Positions 43,370 to 56,100 of a stretch of DNA of 64,000 nt are shown here, one piece after another. The notes under the pieces were generated by a model, which did not search any database, had not been told where the DNA came from, and saw nothing but the letters and a program-made list of their open reading frames with translations. The DNA comes from Rhineura floridana (Eukaryota; Chordata; Lepidosauria; Squamata; Rhineuridae). The first letter of the stretch is position 1; each line of letters starts with the position of its first letter. The stretch lies in the NCBI RefSeq assembly GCF_030035675.1, contig NC_084482.1:222934943-222998942 (forward strand), read 5' to 3'. Made by a program: the position numbers and the translations under genes.

Positions 43370-43676
43370 CGACAGGTGCTTCTTGAAGACCTTCCTCTTT
43401 CAACAAGCCTTTTAAGTTGAGACCTTGTCCCAGGTCTGCTTCTGAGTTGGAATTGCTTTTTAATATGTTTTTAAACTTTTTTAAAAAACAAACAAATGTT
43501 TTTTAACATTTTTTTGTCTTCAAAACTTTAAAAAATTTTTTAAGTTGTTTTGTTTTAATGTATTTTAAAGTCTGTTTTTATGATGTTTTAAAGTGTTTTT
43601 AGTGCTTTTGTTTGCCTCCTTGGGCTCTTGCTGGGAGGAAGGGCAGGATATAAATCAAATAATAAATAAATAAAAA
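43370..43676 (+). repeat. L2-type 3' tail
   Basis: 'ttcttgaagaccttcctctttcaacaagcc', a T-rich body, then 'gggctcttgctgggaggaagggcaggatataaatc' and 'aataaataaataaa'. The same tail is found at 53,430-53,660. Confidence 0.65.
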
Positions 43677-44245
43677 GATTAACAAGAAAATAAACTGAAC
43701 TGTTTTATTTTAAAATAGAGAAAGATCGTTTAAAGCTGGTTCTGAAAAACTGTCTGAATCACTGCCAGCTTTCTTTGACTGGTTGGATATTTATGTTTTC
43801 CAAAAGAGCAGATCAGCCAATGCTCTAGGTGAGGGATTCTCCTGCTTTCTACCCCTAGGGGCCACCTGCAGCAGCCAAAAATGACTGAGCCCCATCAGTC
43901 ATAAAATGATGTTAGGGGCAGAGCCAGTCAGAGATTGGTGGTGGAGAGAGGCAGAGTTTGGTACAAGGTCTGGCTCAGGACTTTATGGCTGCCATGACAA
44001 TCATGGGGTTGTCAGAATACTTCTTGCACCCAGCACAAACTGCAGGTCATACCCTAGATATGTCTTTTTGCTACAGAGGGCACTGGGGATGATCTGATGA
44101 CTGGTGGGAGGTGAATATTGCCCCATTGTCATGAATGGCTCACAGTCTGGTGAGGTGGATTGGCTGTGACTGACCCCCTCCCCCGTTCCACGTTACATCA
44201 GTCCATCCCCAGACACTGATGAAATCTATGGAATTTCTGGATGTT
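43677..44245. other. Unassigned sequence
   Basis: I see no gene or recognised repeat. Confidence 0.5.
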
Positions 44246-44249
44246 CCAG

Positions 44250-44990
44250 GGGATTTTCCAGGTAGCATAGTTGATGAAATAGAGGCTAAACAGACCCAGT
44301 TCTTTCAGTCTCTCCTCACAGGGTTTTGTTTCCGACCCCTGATAATCCTTGTTGCCCTCCTCTGAACCTGTTCCAGTTTGTCTGCATCAGTCTTAAAATG
44401 TGGTGTCCAGAACAGGGCACGTTACTCAAAATGAGGCCTAACCAATGCCAAATAGAGGGAAAATGTTACTTCCCATAATTTGGAAACTATACTTCTGTTA
44501 ATGCAGCCTAAAATAGCATTTGCCTTTCTTTACAGCCACATCGTACAGTTGGCTCACATTCAGCTTGTAATGAACAACAATCCCAAGATCCTTCTCACAT
44601 GTAATATTGCTGAGCCAAGTATCTCCTATCTTATAACTGTGCATCTGATTCCTTTTTCTTTGGTTTAGAACTTTATTTATTGTTTATTTATTAGATTTAT
44701 ATCCTGCCCTATCTCCCAGTAAGAGCCCTGAAACTTTGCACTTACACCTGTTGGATTTCATCCTGTTGTTTTCAGCCCAGTGCTCCAGCCTATCGAGATC
44801 ACTTTGAAATTTGTTTCTGTCTTCCAGGGCGTTAGCTATCCCACCGAATGCTGTGTCATCTGCAAATGTGATAAGCATTCCCTGCACCTTCTCGTGCAAG
44901 TGTTGCGCTAGCTGTAGGTTCTCACAAGAGAGACATTCAGGCACATGCAATTTTTTCCTTTCTTTTCCAAACCCCTCCCACCAAATACAC
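44250..44990 (-). mobile_element. CR1/Jockey-like LINE fragment, antisense
   Basis: Minus-strand traces 'MLITFADDTAFGGIANALED' (catalytic FADD, about 44,860), 'DLDRLEHWAENNRMKSN' and, further down, the 3' part ('gttgccctcctctgaacctg' in plus sense) match the family at 17,961-18,600. A short L2-tail-like piece interrupts it at about 44,670-44,725. Broken in several places. Confidence 0.75.
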
Positions 44991-45527
44991 CCCACCAGAC
45001 ACCCCACAACAAGAAAGGGAATGGTGTCACACAGCAACGTGACGAAAGCTCAGATGTCCTACAGATACAGAGTGAGGAGAAAAGCTCTGCTCCAGTTAAG
45101 GAGCAGCCATAGGACTATTGATAGGTTTGGAGATATTTTAAAGAAATGATGAACAGGGGCCATCATAGGTCTGTTCTCATGACTGCAGATCAAAAACAAA
45201 ATGCATGAAGCTCGCGCAGTGAAGTATGGGGGAACTATGGTGTGCAGGTGCACAACAGGTGAGCAATAGTAGTAAGTCATTGTTTGTTGCAGCAGTGGGA
45301 GAGACATTTGTGTAACATGCCGGTACAGTATATCTATCAAAAAAATCACACTTCCTTAATGCAACAGATACTGCAGTGAATAAGGAATTTTAGAAATCAG
45401 GATGGAAGCACCACCATTTTACTCCATTAAACCAACCGAATAAGCCCCATGTCTGAAAGCTCCCCCTGCTGGGTTATTCTAATTGGCTGTTTGGAGCGGT
45501 GTGTATTTGGTTTGTCTTTTAGTCTTT

Positions 45528-45895
45528 GTTGTTGTTATGTGCCTTCAAGTCGATTACGACTTACGGCGGCCCTATGAATCGGTGACCTTCCAAGAGCATC
45601 TGTCATGAACCACCCTGTTCAGATTTGTAAGTCCAGGTCTGTGGCTTCCTTTATGGAGTCAATCCATCTCTTGTTTTGCCTTCCTCTTTTTCTACTCCCT
45701 TCAGTTTTTCCCAGCATTATTGCCTTTTCTAGAGAATCATGTCTTCTCATTATGTGACCAAAGTATGATAACCTCAGTTTCATCATTTTAGCTTCTAGTG
45801 ACAGTTCTGGTTTAATTAATCACCGCCCTGTTCAGATCTTGTAAGTTCAGGTCTGTGGCTTCCTTTACGGAATCAATCCATCTCTTGTTTGGCCT
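45528..45895 (-). mobile_element. RTE LINE 3' end, antisense, partly duplicated
   Basis: 'gttgttatgtgccttcaagtcg' starts the complement of the RTE 3' end seen at 24,120-24,410. The stretch 'ctgttcagat...gtctgtggcttccttta...tccatctcttgttt' occurs at 45,618-45,680 and again at 45,828-45,893, so the end is internally repeated. Confidence 0.85.
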
Positions 45896-45975
45896 TGGCA
45901 GGGGAGGGAAATTTAAGGACTTTATTGGGAGACATCCTGAGGCATTTTTTTTGGTTAAGGACACTCTTTAGTCAC

Positions 45976-46008
45976 CTTAAGAACATAAGAAGAGCCTGCT
46001 GGATCAAT
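45976..46008 (-). repeat. CR1-like LINE 3' tip
   Basis: 'taagaacataagaagagcctgctggatca' is the same 3' end as at 13,396-13,440; only the last 30 bp remain. Confidence 0.75.
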
Positions 46009-46480
46009 AGCAATAATTTGGTTAATTGGTTTTCCAGATCGTCTGCTTTGCTACATTTACGGTGCTTCGCTAATGCAGAGGTTAGATTAGATGCAATTAG
46101 ACTAAAGCCCCACTCTTACAGCACTTGTTCTGCTTTTACGGCAGTTTTTGGGCATCGTGCGCCATTCTATTCAATGAGTTCTGCTTTTCAGCGGGGATCC
46201 AGAACATAACCCACCATATGAGTGGGGCCCTCCCCTATAACCATTTCCCCACTGAATGGCCTCTCAATCCTTCTTCATAGTGGGGAACAACACCAGGAGG
46301 GGGCTATTGCCCTCATGCCCTGCTTGTGAGCTTCCCAGAGGTGTCTGAGTGGCCACTGCAGGGAACAGGATGCTGACCAAGATAGGTTTCAGGGCTGATT
46401 CAGCTGCAGGTCACCTCTTAGGCTCTTCTAAGATAAAAATCAAACAAAACTTTCTCCCTACAACTTTTGACTCTTCTCAA
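46009..46480 (+). repeat. Duplicated block C, copy 2, upstream of V2R gene 2
   Basis: 46,265-46,473 is nearly identical to 15,868-16,075. It lies 450-660 bp upstream of the V2R gene 2 start codon, so it could be part of the promoter region of this V2R lineage. Confidence 0.65.
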
Positions 46481-46928
46481 ACTTTGTAGCCACAGCCGTG
46501 ATTTCTCACAAATATGTTTTTCTCCAGCCTCTTAAGTCCCAGAGAGTCCCGGCGGCTGCAGAGCTGATTGTTCTTCCTGTTATAATTAATCACGGTGATT
46601 TATCCTTATACTCATGCGAAAGCTCAAGAGATACTATATTTCTGGAAATTGCCTTTGGGACCAGTAATCTAAGCATCATAATCAAGGGCAGCAGGAGGTC
46701 TTTTTATATGGCAGTGTGCCTGGGAAAAAAAAGTATCTCTCTTGCATCAGAGACAGATCGAGCCAAGATTTAGGAGGATAGGCCTGCATGAGTTGAATGG
46801 CTCTGAAGCCACTCCTGTTGGTAAAGCCACTGCAGGTTGGTTGTGCAAGAGCTTTTGGCTTCTTCTGCTTAGCTGGCTCTGGAGGAGAGAGGAGAACTTG
46901 CAAGAGAGGAACAGGAGGCAGAGCCGGA
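46481..46928 (+). promoter_or_regulatory. 5' flank of V2R gene 2
   Basis: The frame is open upstream of the ATG without an obvious signal peptide, so I take this as 5' flank or 5' UTR. I see no convincing TATA box; the transcription start is not determined. Confidence 0.35.
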
Positions 46929-47152
46929 ATGACATCTCTGATGCTTCTGTTGATACTTCTGCTGCTAATATCCCACGGAGTCTGTGGGAGCCTGAAGGCA
47001 AAATGCCCCTTGAATCTGATCAGGGAAGAAAATGAGGCACTCAATTACTACCAGCCTGGAGACTTCCTCATTAGTGGGATCGTATCTTCAAATGATGTTT
47101 TACAGTATTTTCCATATGTGTTTTCCCAGACCCCTTTCACGAGCTTTGAGTG
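46929..47152 (+). CDS. V2R gene 2 exon 1 (signal peptide)
   Basis: It starts with the hydrophobic leader '[20 protein letters not shown]' and continues '[20 protein letters not shown]' then '[12 protein letters not shown]', the typical V2R N-terminus. The donor is TG|GTAAGC at 47,153; the exon ends in phase 2. An open frame also runs upstream (from 46,797), but only this ATG is followed by a signal peptide. Confidence 0.9.
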
Positions 47153-50100
47153 GTAAGCAATGATATGCAGATGGATGTTACGCTTTACCTCCACTCCAGT
47201 GCTTCTTATTTGCCAGGAAACAGCCCCTGTTTCAGGGCTGGGGATCCTGTGGCCTTCCAGATGTTGCTGGAGTTCAGCTCCTGTCATATCCCTCATCAAT
47301 GGCCACGCTGGAACCCAGGAAAAGGACACTTGTCTTATTGGGGATTTAATGAGTAGTCATTAGATTTAGAACAGGAAATTCACTGACTCCTATATGGTCC
47401 AGAATTGACTCAGCATAGAACTAAGGTGATATGTTATGTAAAGGATATTATGGATAATTATTTAAGTATAGTTAAAATATTACAACTCTATCTGTACAAA
47501 ACTTCCAAGTCCTCAAAACTGGGAATGTCCCAGTAAAATCATGGTTTGATCAAGAATGCAGGGAAGCCAGGAAAGAACTAATGAAGGTGACTAAGGAAAT
47601 TAGACATCATCCTCATAATCAGAACACAGATGACCTAGTAGTAAAATGGCATTTATATCATCACCTCTTGAGAGAAAAGAGGATGAAACACATTATACAA
47701 TTATGGAAGGACTTGGGCCAAGCATGTATTCAGGAGAATGAAAATAGATTCCGGGATCTAGTAGCAGAAGGTTATGGAGAAGTACGGATGAGACAGAATC
47801 TCAGATCACACCCTATGTATGGGTCAGGCATTTCCAGTCCATTTCTGGAACCTCGGAAGATTGTATAGATCTAGAAACAGGCACTAAGCATTTGCTGCAA
47901 GATCTGCCTGAGTGGCCCCCTGTGACGGTAAAACTAGTTAAGGATCTGATGGCAGATTTAATGAATAACATCTAATCCACATAAGATCACGTATGATTGG
48001 ATAATCTATTCCCGCATAATTTCCACCAAAATAAAGGTCTCCTTGCTTAGGCACAGGTTATAGCTAAGATAGCTCTTTCTTTCTTGGTGATCTAAACACA
48101 ACTGCCAGCGCTCAGCTTTCCCCCTCTGTCCTCTGCATAACTGCCTAACATCAAAGTCCCAAGTGTGGTTGAAGGTGTTTGAATTGCATTCGTGCTTTAG
48201 TAAACGGAGCCAAATTGTTTGAGCAGCTGAACATTAGGAGGGAGTGCAGGGGAGAGGGGGTGCTCAGGAGGTGTAAGAATAGGGTTGTTAGATACAGGTA
48301 TGTGGTTTCAAGTTCTTGGAAGATACGGGTAGAGTTTGTGTTCCAGGTCTGGCAATGAGACTGAGGAGAGAACTGTTCCCTCTGAGATAGGGCTGGGAGG
48401 ATCTGTCAATTTCTGCATGGATTCTTGCACTGAGCAGGGGTTGGAGTCGATGGTCTTCTAGGCCCCGTTCCAATTCTATGATTCTATGAATTTCAGTTCT
48501 CTCAGTTTCTCATTCTCCCAGTCTTCAATTTGGGTGTCTGCAGCAATTTGTGGTATCTTGTTTTTAAAAAAGCAAAAATCCCCATGAAAATTTTTCAGCA
48601 CTTTGGTTTAAATCTCTCCTGATAAACACATTTTTGTCTGCAGTTTTGACTAAAGTACACATTTCTTTCAAGCACCTGCTTCTAACACAATCCATTTTTG
48701 CATGACATGTTCACCGGCATATTCCTTCTATGCACCCTTCCCCCTAATATATGCATCTGTTTAAAGAGTGCTTGTTTGGCTGGAGAATTGCATCACAACA
48801 TTTGGTTAAGTGAGAAGTTTGAAGGATGGGTGTGGTTTGGTTCTCATATTGTTTAGGAAATATGCATTTGATAACTTGGGCTTTCAATGTGAAGTGAACT
48901 GAATTTGAAGTGAATTTGGCTCCAATCCCTACTCAGGGAGAAAAAAAAATGACATGGCAACTTTCCTGCTCCAAGTCTCCCCTTGACAGCTGCCTGCAGT
49001 TTTACAACAAGAGCTCACGGGAACCGGAGTGTGTGAACCTGCCACCCACATGTCCCATGAAACACACCTCCTTGAGAGGAGGGGATCTTTTACTAGGGAT
49101 AAAACAAGCGCTTTGCCCTGAAATGTGCCTAAATGATGTATATATATTGAACCAGGTCCAAACCAAAATAAAGCAAAGCTTTATTTTATTGAAAGAAAAG
49201 AGTGGAATAGCATTACAGAATTACTTGGGTGCATGGCAGCCTAATCATTAATATCCTAACCCATTCATAACTTTAAACTAAATAGATCAAAGGACCCTAT
49301 TACTATAAAGAATGACAGGCAAGAGACAGATTACCTATCCTAGGCCCATGAGTGGACAACTGGATACAGCTGAAGCGATGTGGAAGAGCTCTGGTCCAAA
49401 ACCAGGCAGGAATCTCTTGGTCTCAAGGTTTTGCACCAAGACCCAGAGTCTCTCCCCGGTTCTGTCCCTGCAGTCTCTTGATGTGTTCCTTGAGATCATA
49501 GTACACGTGTTGCAGCTCTGATCTCTCTGGCCCCCTTTCTTCTTCTTCCCTTTCTACATTCAAGCCTTCTTTAAAAAGTCTTTTTCCTCTCTCCCCCTCC
49601 TGCAAAGCAGGTGTCTGGGAATCTGGTGGTTTTGTGTGTGGGTGCATGTTTCTCTCTGACCCTGAGCAAACTCAGGCTACTTCCAATACTTAGAACAATG
49701 GGATTCTTGTTTTGGACAGCCAGGAACTCTGCCAAGGAGAAGATAACATTTATGCAGTAGCTTTTGGTTAATTTTGTTTCTTAACCATAATGCATAACCA
49801 GCCATATCATTGACTGGGGTGTGTGTGAGAGTGGGGGTGGAAGTTATAGTTCCTGGCCTTGCACCTCCTGGGTTCCACTTGAACCAAAATGGGGTTAGCC
49901 AAGCAATCGTAACAGCAGTGTTAGTTTCCGAGAACCTTTTTCCAACTAGACCTACATGAGCATCCCCCTTCCTCCGGGTCCAAAATAACATATGCAATCA
50001 CAAGCTTAGAGGAATCACTGTGTCTGTGGTCATCAACCCACATCCCCAAGACCTCCCCCCTCACTGCTGTGCTCGTCATGTGCTTTTACTTACAAAAGAG

Positions 50101-53100
50101 AGACTAAGGGGAAGTCCTAAGAGGAAGTCCTAAGGACTAAGAAGTCATTGTGCCCTCTGGGTGGTTGGTTTTACTAAAGAGCTGGCTTGCTCAGTGCTTT
50201 CTAGGCTGAAAGTGACAGTACCGCAATGCTGACAATGAGATATTCAGTGTTGCTCTTGGAAGGCTGCGTGCTTCTCCTCTTCCGCAATGGAGCATGGATA
50301 TCCCCATTTTGTATTCTTGATCTTATTTTTATGGCAAATGGAATTTCACCTTGCAACAAGGGCATGTCACTTCTTTCTCTCACACACACACCCATAAGCA
50401 TGCATGCTCATTATCTGGAGGTCAGCTATAGTGAGATGAATATGGACTGAAAAGGCCCTTAGATTTATCAAAGAAAGAGCACGACAATGTGCTTGCATTC
50501 AAGGATGAAAGCAGTTTGACATTTTTTCACTGATTTTCTTTCTTTTTTGCAGTGGGTCACCCATCTATTGGCGCATCTTGCCCTTCTGCTTCGCCATCCA
50601 GGAGATCAACCGGGATCCCCACCTCTTGCCCAACATCACCCTGGGCTACAACCTCTATGAGAACTATTTCAATGCAAGGATGACTTCTGATGGCGTGCTA
50701 GAGATGCTTGGAGGCGGGGGGAGCAATATTCCAAACTATAACTGTGGGAAATGCAATAAGCTGCTGGCTGTTCTTGAAGGGGCCGATTCCGTCATCTCTA
50801 AACAGATTTCAGCCATGTCAGGCATCTTTAAAATACCACAGGTATGGTGGGGGTCATGGAGGGGCTGCATATTATTCAGCTGTCTAAAATGCCCCTTTCT
50901 CTCCAGGGCAGCCAAGAAGGGACATAAACAAGGGAGAACATCCTGAGCTATCGATCGAGGGCTCTTTCTTCCAATCCCAGCCTCCTCCCCCAGCACCCTC
51001 TGAATATTTCAGACTAAAATTCCCATCAGCCCCAGCCAGCACAAATTTTATATATTAGAAATTTAGATGCTAATCATTTCTTATTTTAAAATATCTGTTC
51101 CTTATCCTGAAAGAAAAACAAAAGACTAATTTCTTCCTTTCCCCATTAGATGAGTTATGGTTTTACTGCTCCGGTTCTTGATGATAAGACCCAGTTTCCT
51201 TTTGTCTACCGGATGCTCCCCAAAGAAGAAACTCAGTACTCGGGGATTGTGAAGTTGCTCCAGCATTTCCGATGGACATGGATTGGCATCTTTGCTCCCG
51301 ACAATGACAACGGAGAAAGGTTTGTGAGTGCCTTGACATCTCTGATGACCAGCAATGGAATTTGTGTTGCCGTATCCGTAAGACTTGGAGAAAATGATCC
51401 ATATGGAACACTCAGGAGGGGTATACGATTTGTCATATGGAGACAAGTCAATGTGTTTGTTTACTATGAAAGAACTAACAGAGGATGGTCCCCAATCGTT
51501 TCAATACAAAAATCAATTGAGAGACACATTGGGGGGAAAGTCTGGATCTCAACAGCTTTTCAGGACATCAATATGGGTATGATTTTGCCTCCTGTTTTCT
51601 TCCAGCACATCCATGGTTCTTTGTCCTTTGTAATGAAGTCCCCAATAAGAACAAAACATGACTACTATGAACCATATTCCCGTCTTCTCAATGAGTTTTG
51701 GAGGAAAGCCTATCATTGTTCCTATTCAAAGCATGTGCTGTCCGTGAAAGGTCGAACAAGATGCACAGAGGAAAAGAAACAGGAGACTTTGCCCCAGGAG
51801 GAGCTGGAAAGAGTCCTGTCACAAGACAGCTACAGCACTTACTTCAGTGTCCACACTGTGGCACACACCTTAAATGCTGCACATTCATCTAGATCAAAGC
51901 GGATGCTGAGGGGGAGGGGAGGAGACAGGTTGGACCATCAACAGCTACAGCCATGGGAGGTATTTCCTCTTCTTTTTTATTACACAGCCACAAGTGACTG
52001 TATACAATAGCCAGCGTGGATTTTTTGCATTCTGCAATGTTAAATTGAAAATACCCCCATGTCATTCTGCTGCTTCCCACAAGCTCATTTCAAAACAAAA
52101 CCTTGCAAAACTGATAGTCCTGAAATCAGAAACACTTGCTTAACAATCCTCTACGTTTTCATGGTGATACACAAAATAGTCAGAGAGAATTGAGAGTTCA
52201 AAGTGTAAAAAGAGAGAGAGAAAATCCAGACCTCTGTTGGACGTTTTTCTGTCAATGGCCACATAATTTGTTGAAATTAATTAAAACTCAGCCATCTTCA
52301 CAGAGTACCTGTAATCCTCTTACTGACTGTGTCCCATACTCTCACCTTCATCTTCTGCAGTTTAAAAGTTTTTTAAAAAATGCATGGCTGATTTTTAATT
52401 AGTTTAAGAAATTTAACATTGGAATCTATTATTGTGTTGGGCATGCTCAGTAAGAACGAACTGTCCCTGTTCTAAATGCCAGACTCACAGCTGAATGGAT
52501 TGGCTAATCTGAGGCCATGACCTTGATTTCACTTGAGACAGTCATGGCTTCCCCCAAAGAATCCTGGGAAGTGTAGTTTGTGAAGGGTGCTAAGTGTTGT
52601 TTCACCTATCCTAGGGATAAACCATATGCTTTGCCCTGAAATGTGCCTAAATAGTGTTATACATACATAGGAAATGCAGGTCCAAACCAGGCTAATGCAA
52701 AGCTTTCTTTCATTGAGAGAACAGAGAAGAAAAGCAATACAAAATTACTGGGTGCATGGCACACCATTAATCGTTAATATCCTAACCCATTCACAATTCT
52801 AAATTTAAGAGATTAGAAGATCCTTACTGCTATTAGGAATGCCAAATCACAGAGATTACTCATCCTAGGTCCAAGGGAGTGGGCAGTGGAATACAGCTGA
52901 AGTGACGTGAAGAAGCTCTGGCCAAAAAGCAGGAAGGAATCCCTTTGCATCAAGGTTTGCACCGAGTTACACACTCCTTTCTCGATCTGTGGCCTGCAGT
53001 CCTGCACTGTGTTTCTTGAGAGCATTATACATGTTGGAGCTCAGATCACCATCTTGGGTCTCAAACCCTATTCTTAAATACACTTTCTCCCTTACAAATC

Positions 53101-56100
53101 AACGTGAAAAAGAGGGCTCTGCATATAAGGTGATCTCATGTTGTGTGTATATTTCTTGCTGACACTCTGATTATTCTGCTGGGCATGAGGGAAATCAGCC
53201 AAGAAATGAGATAGCATTTAATTCAGGGTCTGCCCATTCCACCCAAAGTGTCAAAAGATGGCCCTGCTGCTTATCCTCATCTCACAGTACCCAGCAAGGC
53301 ACATTGAGTCAGAAAACAGGGGGTGCAGGGTGGGATATGTAGTCAAGAATACTCCTGGGCTTTCTCATGAACCAAAGTGGGGTCCAGCCAGAGCACTCCT
53401 AACACAGTAAAGTAAAGACTTTATCCCAGTCTGCATCTGTGCTGGATTTGCTTTTCAAGATGTTTTTAAAGCTTTTTTAAAAAAATATATTTTCAAAGGT
53501 GTTTTCTTGTATGATTTTCAAGATGTTTTCTTTTAATATGTTTTAAAACATTTTAAGTTGTTTTAGTGTGCTTTTGGTGTTTTGTCTGCCACCCTGGGCT
53601 CCTTCTGGGAGGAAGGGCGGGATATAAGTAAGTAAGTAAGTAAGTAAATGAATGAATGAAACAATTCCAACACAAATACAGACTGGAATAAATGTATTTA
53701 TCTACTTAAAACGCTAGTTGAAAGACAATGCTCTTTAGCAGGCCCCAGAAAGACATTAGAAGATGCCCCTATCTAGTGACTTGTCCTAGTGCCCTCAGAG
53801 GGACCCAACTTTCTCAGCTGAAGGTGGACTGTCTCATCTCACACACACCCCATGTCTCTGCTGGGACATGAAGTTGCCCATCAGCAGTGAGCACCTGGAA
53901 CACAGACGGAGCCGGCACTAGGCCTTCTTCAGATGTTTCCATGGGGCAGCTACTCAACACACACATGTCCCACTCATATGAGGATCTTGACTATGAGTAG
54001 AGGATGTGAAGGTCCTCTCTTCAGTGTCCCCCATAACCTTCCCTGGAGATACAGTGGACACCTGCCAGCTAGCTATAGCATACCTATTCACAGTGGTGGC
54101 TGGTGGCTGCGTATCAGTGGGACAGTGGAATCCACTCTGGGTTTTTCCACTCCACTGCTTGTTCACAAGGGCATCCCCACATGTGGATGTTTAGCACTGT
54201 CTATATTCTACATTGTGGTATTTTTGAGTGTTTCAATTATCTTTTATTCCCTTTTCTATTGATCTTATTCAGTAAATCTTGTCTTATTTTATATGGAAGG
54301 AGATCTATACAGGTTTTCATTAAAAGTGGAATGCTCAAATAGGGTTTATCATCTAGATGGAATGTGCACTGGCCCCAATTCATATGAGCTCAAGGTGAGA
54401 AGGAGTGAGATGCCCAATGGTTTCTTAATGTTGATGTTTGCCCTGTCATTCCAGCTTCACTCATTCTTAAGGGAAATCCAGTTTTCCAATGCTTCCATAG
54501 GCGGACTGCATTTAGATGAGAACGGGGAGCTGCCGGCCAACTTTGATATTGAGAACTGGGTGATGTTTCCCAACAAGACTCGTGTTAGAGTGAAAATTGG
54601 GAGTATTGAGCGAGAGGCGTCCGGTGACATCAAGCTCACTGTTAACCCAGAACCCATTGTGTGGCACAAGCAGTTTAACCAGGTAGGGGACATGCAACCC
54701 TCTGCACACTTACCAGGGAGCAGGTTGTATATAATTCAGGAGCTGGAACTGGCAGGTCAGGGGGCTTCTCACTCATACATAGGGTGTGGGATGTGAGGAG
54801 CCTCTTATATCCATGCACAGTCCTCACCCATATTAGAATCCTGGAAATTCAGGATTTATTTATTTATTTATTATTTAATTTATATCCCACCCTTCCTCCC
54901 AGCAGGAGCCCAAGGAAGCAAACAAAAGCAGTAAAATCCTTAAAATACATTAAAGCAAAACAACTTTAAAAAACATTCTTTAAAAAAGCTTTAAAAACAT
55001 CTTAAATAAAAAGGGTTAAAATGTTTTTTTTTTAATTGCCAGGGGGCCAAATGACAGTCCCCCAATGCTATTCTCTGAGAGCGACCCTGGAGATAGGATC
55101 AGAACCACTGTAAAACAGTGCCTCCAATACCCATCTCACTAAGTTGGCCCAGAAGGATACCATGGTCAATGGTGTCAAAAGCCACTGAGAGATCAAGTAA
55201 GAGTTACAGGGTCACACTCCCCCTGTCCTTATCCCAATAAAGGTCATCCATCAGGGCGACCAAGGCCGATTCAGTCCCATCACCAGGCCTGAACCCAGAC
55301 TGGGATGGGTCAAGATAATCTGTTTCATCCATGAGTACTTGCAATTGCTGCGCCACAACCCTCTCAATCACCTTCCCTAAAAAGGGGGTATTTGCAACCG
55401 GTCAGTAGTTGTCACAAACCAATGGGTCCAGGGTTTGTTTTTTTCCAGGAGTGGTCCAGAAGAGTCATGAGATTTCAGTCCAATGCTACAATGGGACAAT
55501 AATACATGATAACAATGAATCTGCCTGTTCTTAGTGCACAGATGTGCATCTCAGTGGGAAACAGGCTGAAGATTATGCTACGGGTCATGGCAATCGGGGA
55601 CGGAAAGATCTGTCTTGCAGGCACAAGATAGAATTTTGCTTCTCTCACTTTCTCATTTTGCCAATGTTAAATTCAGTTCTCTATATTTCTACAGTGATCT
55701 GTGAATTTTCTTTTATAAAAAAATCCTTGTGAAAATTCTCCACCCTGTTAGTGAGATTTTTTCCAAATAAACACATTTTTGAAGGCAGTTTTGACAGAGG
55801 TCCACATTTTTGCAAGCCATTTCTCATCCTTTCATGCCTTTTTGCCTGTCATTTTCATGCATGTATTCATTTTTACTTTCCCCTAATATCTACGTTTTTG
55901 TCAATGCTGTTCAGTTGGCAAACTGCATCCCAAAATTCTAATAAGTGTGAATTTCGAAGGATGGCTGTGTTTCAGTTCTCGTATTACTTCGAAAAGTGCG
56001 AATTTGATAAATTCTGCTTGAAATGCAAACTGAATCGAAATTCTCACCCATCCCTAATGGCAACTAATGGCAAAAGTCATCAATCACCATCCTATGCCAA

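Noticed and set aside
46797-46928. Upstream extension of V2R gene 2 exon 1
   Set aside because: The extra residues precede a clean signal peptide and would bury it; the ATG at 46,929 is preferred.
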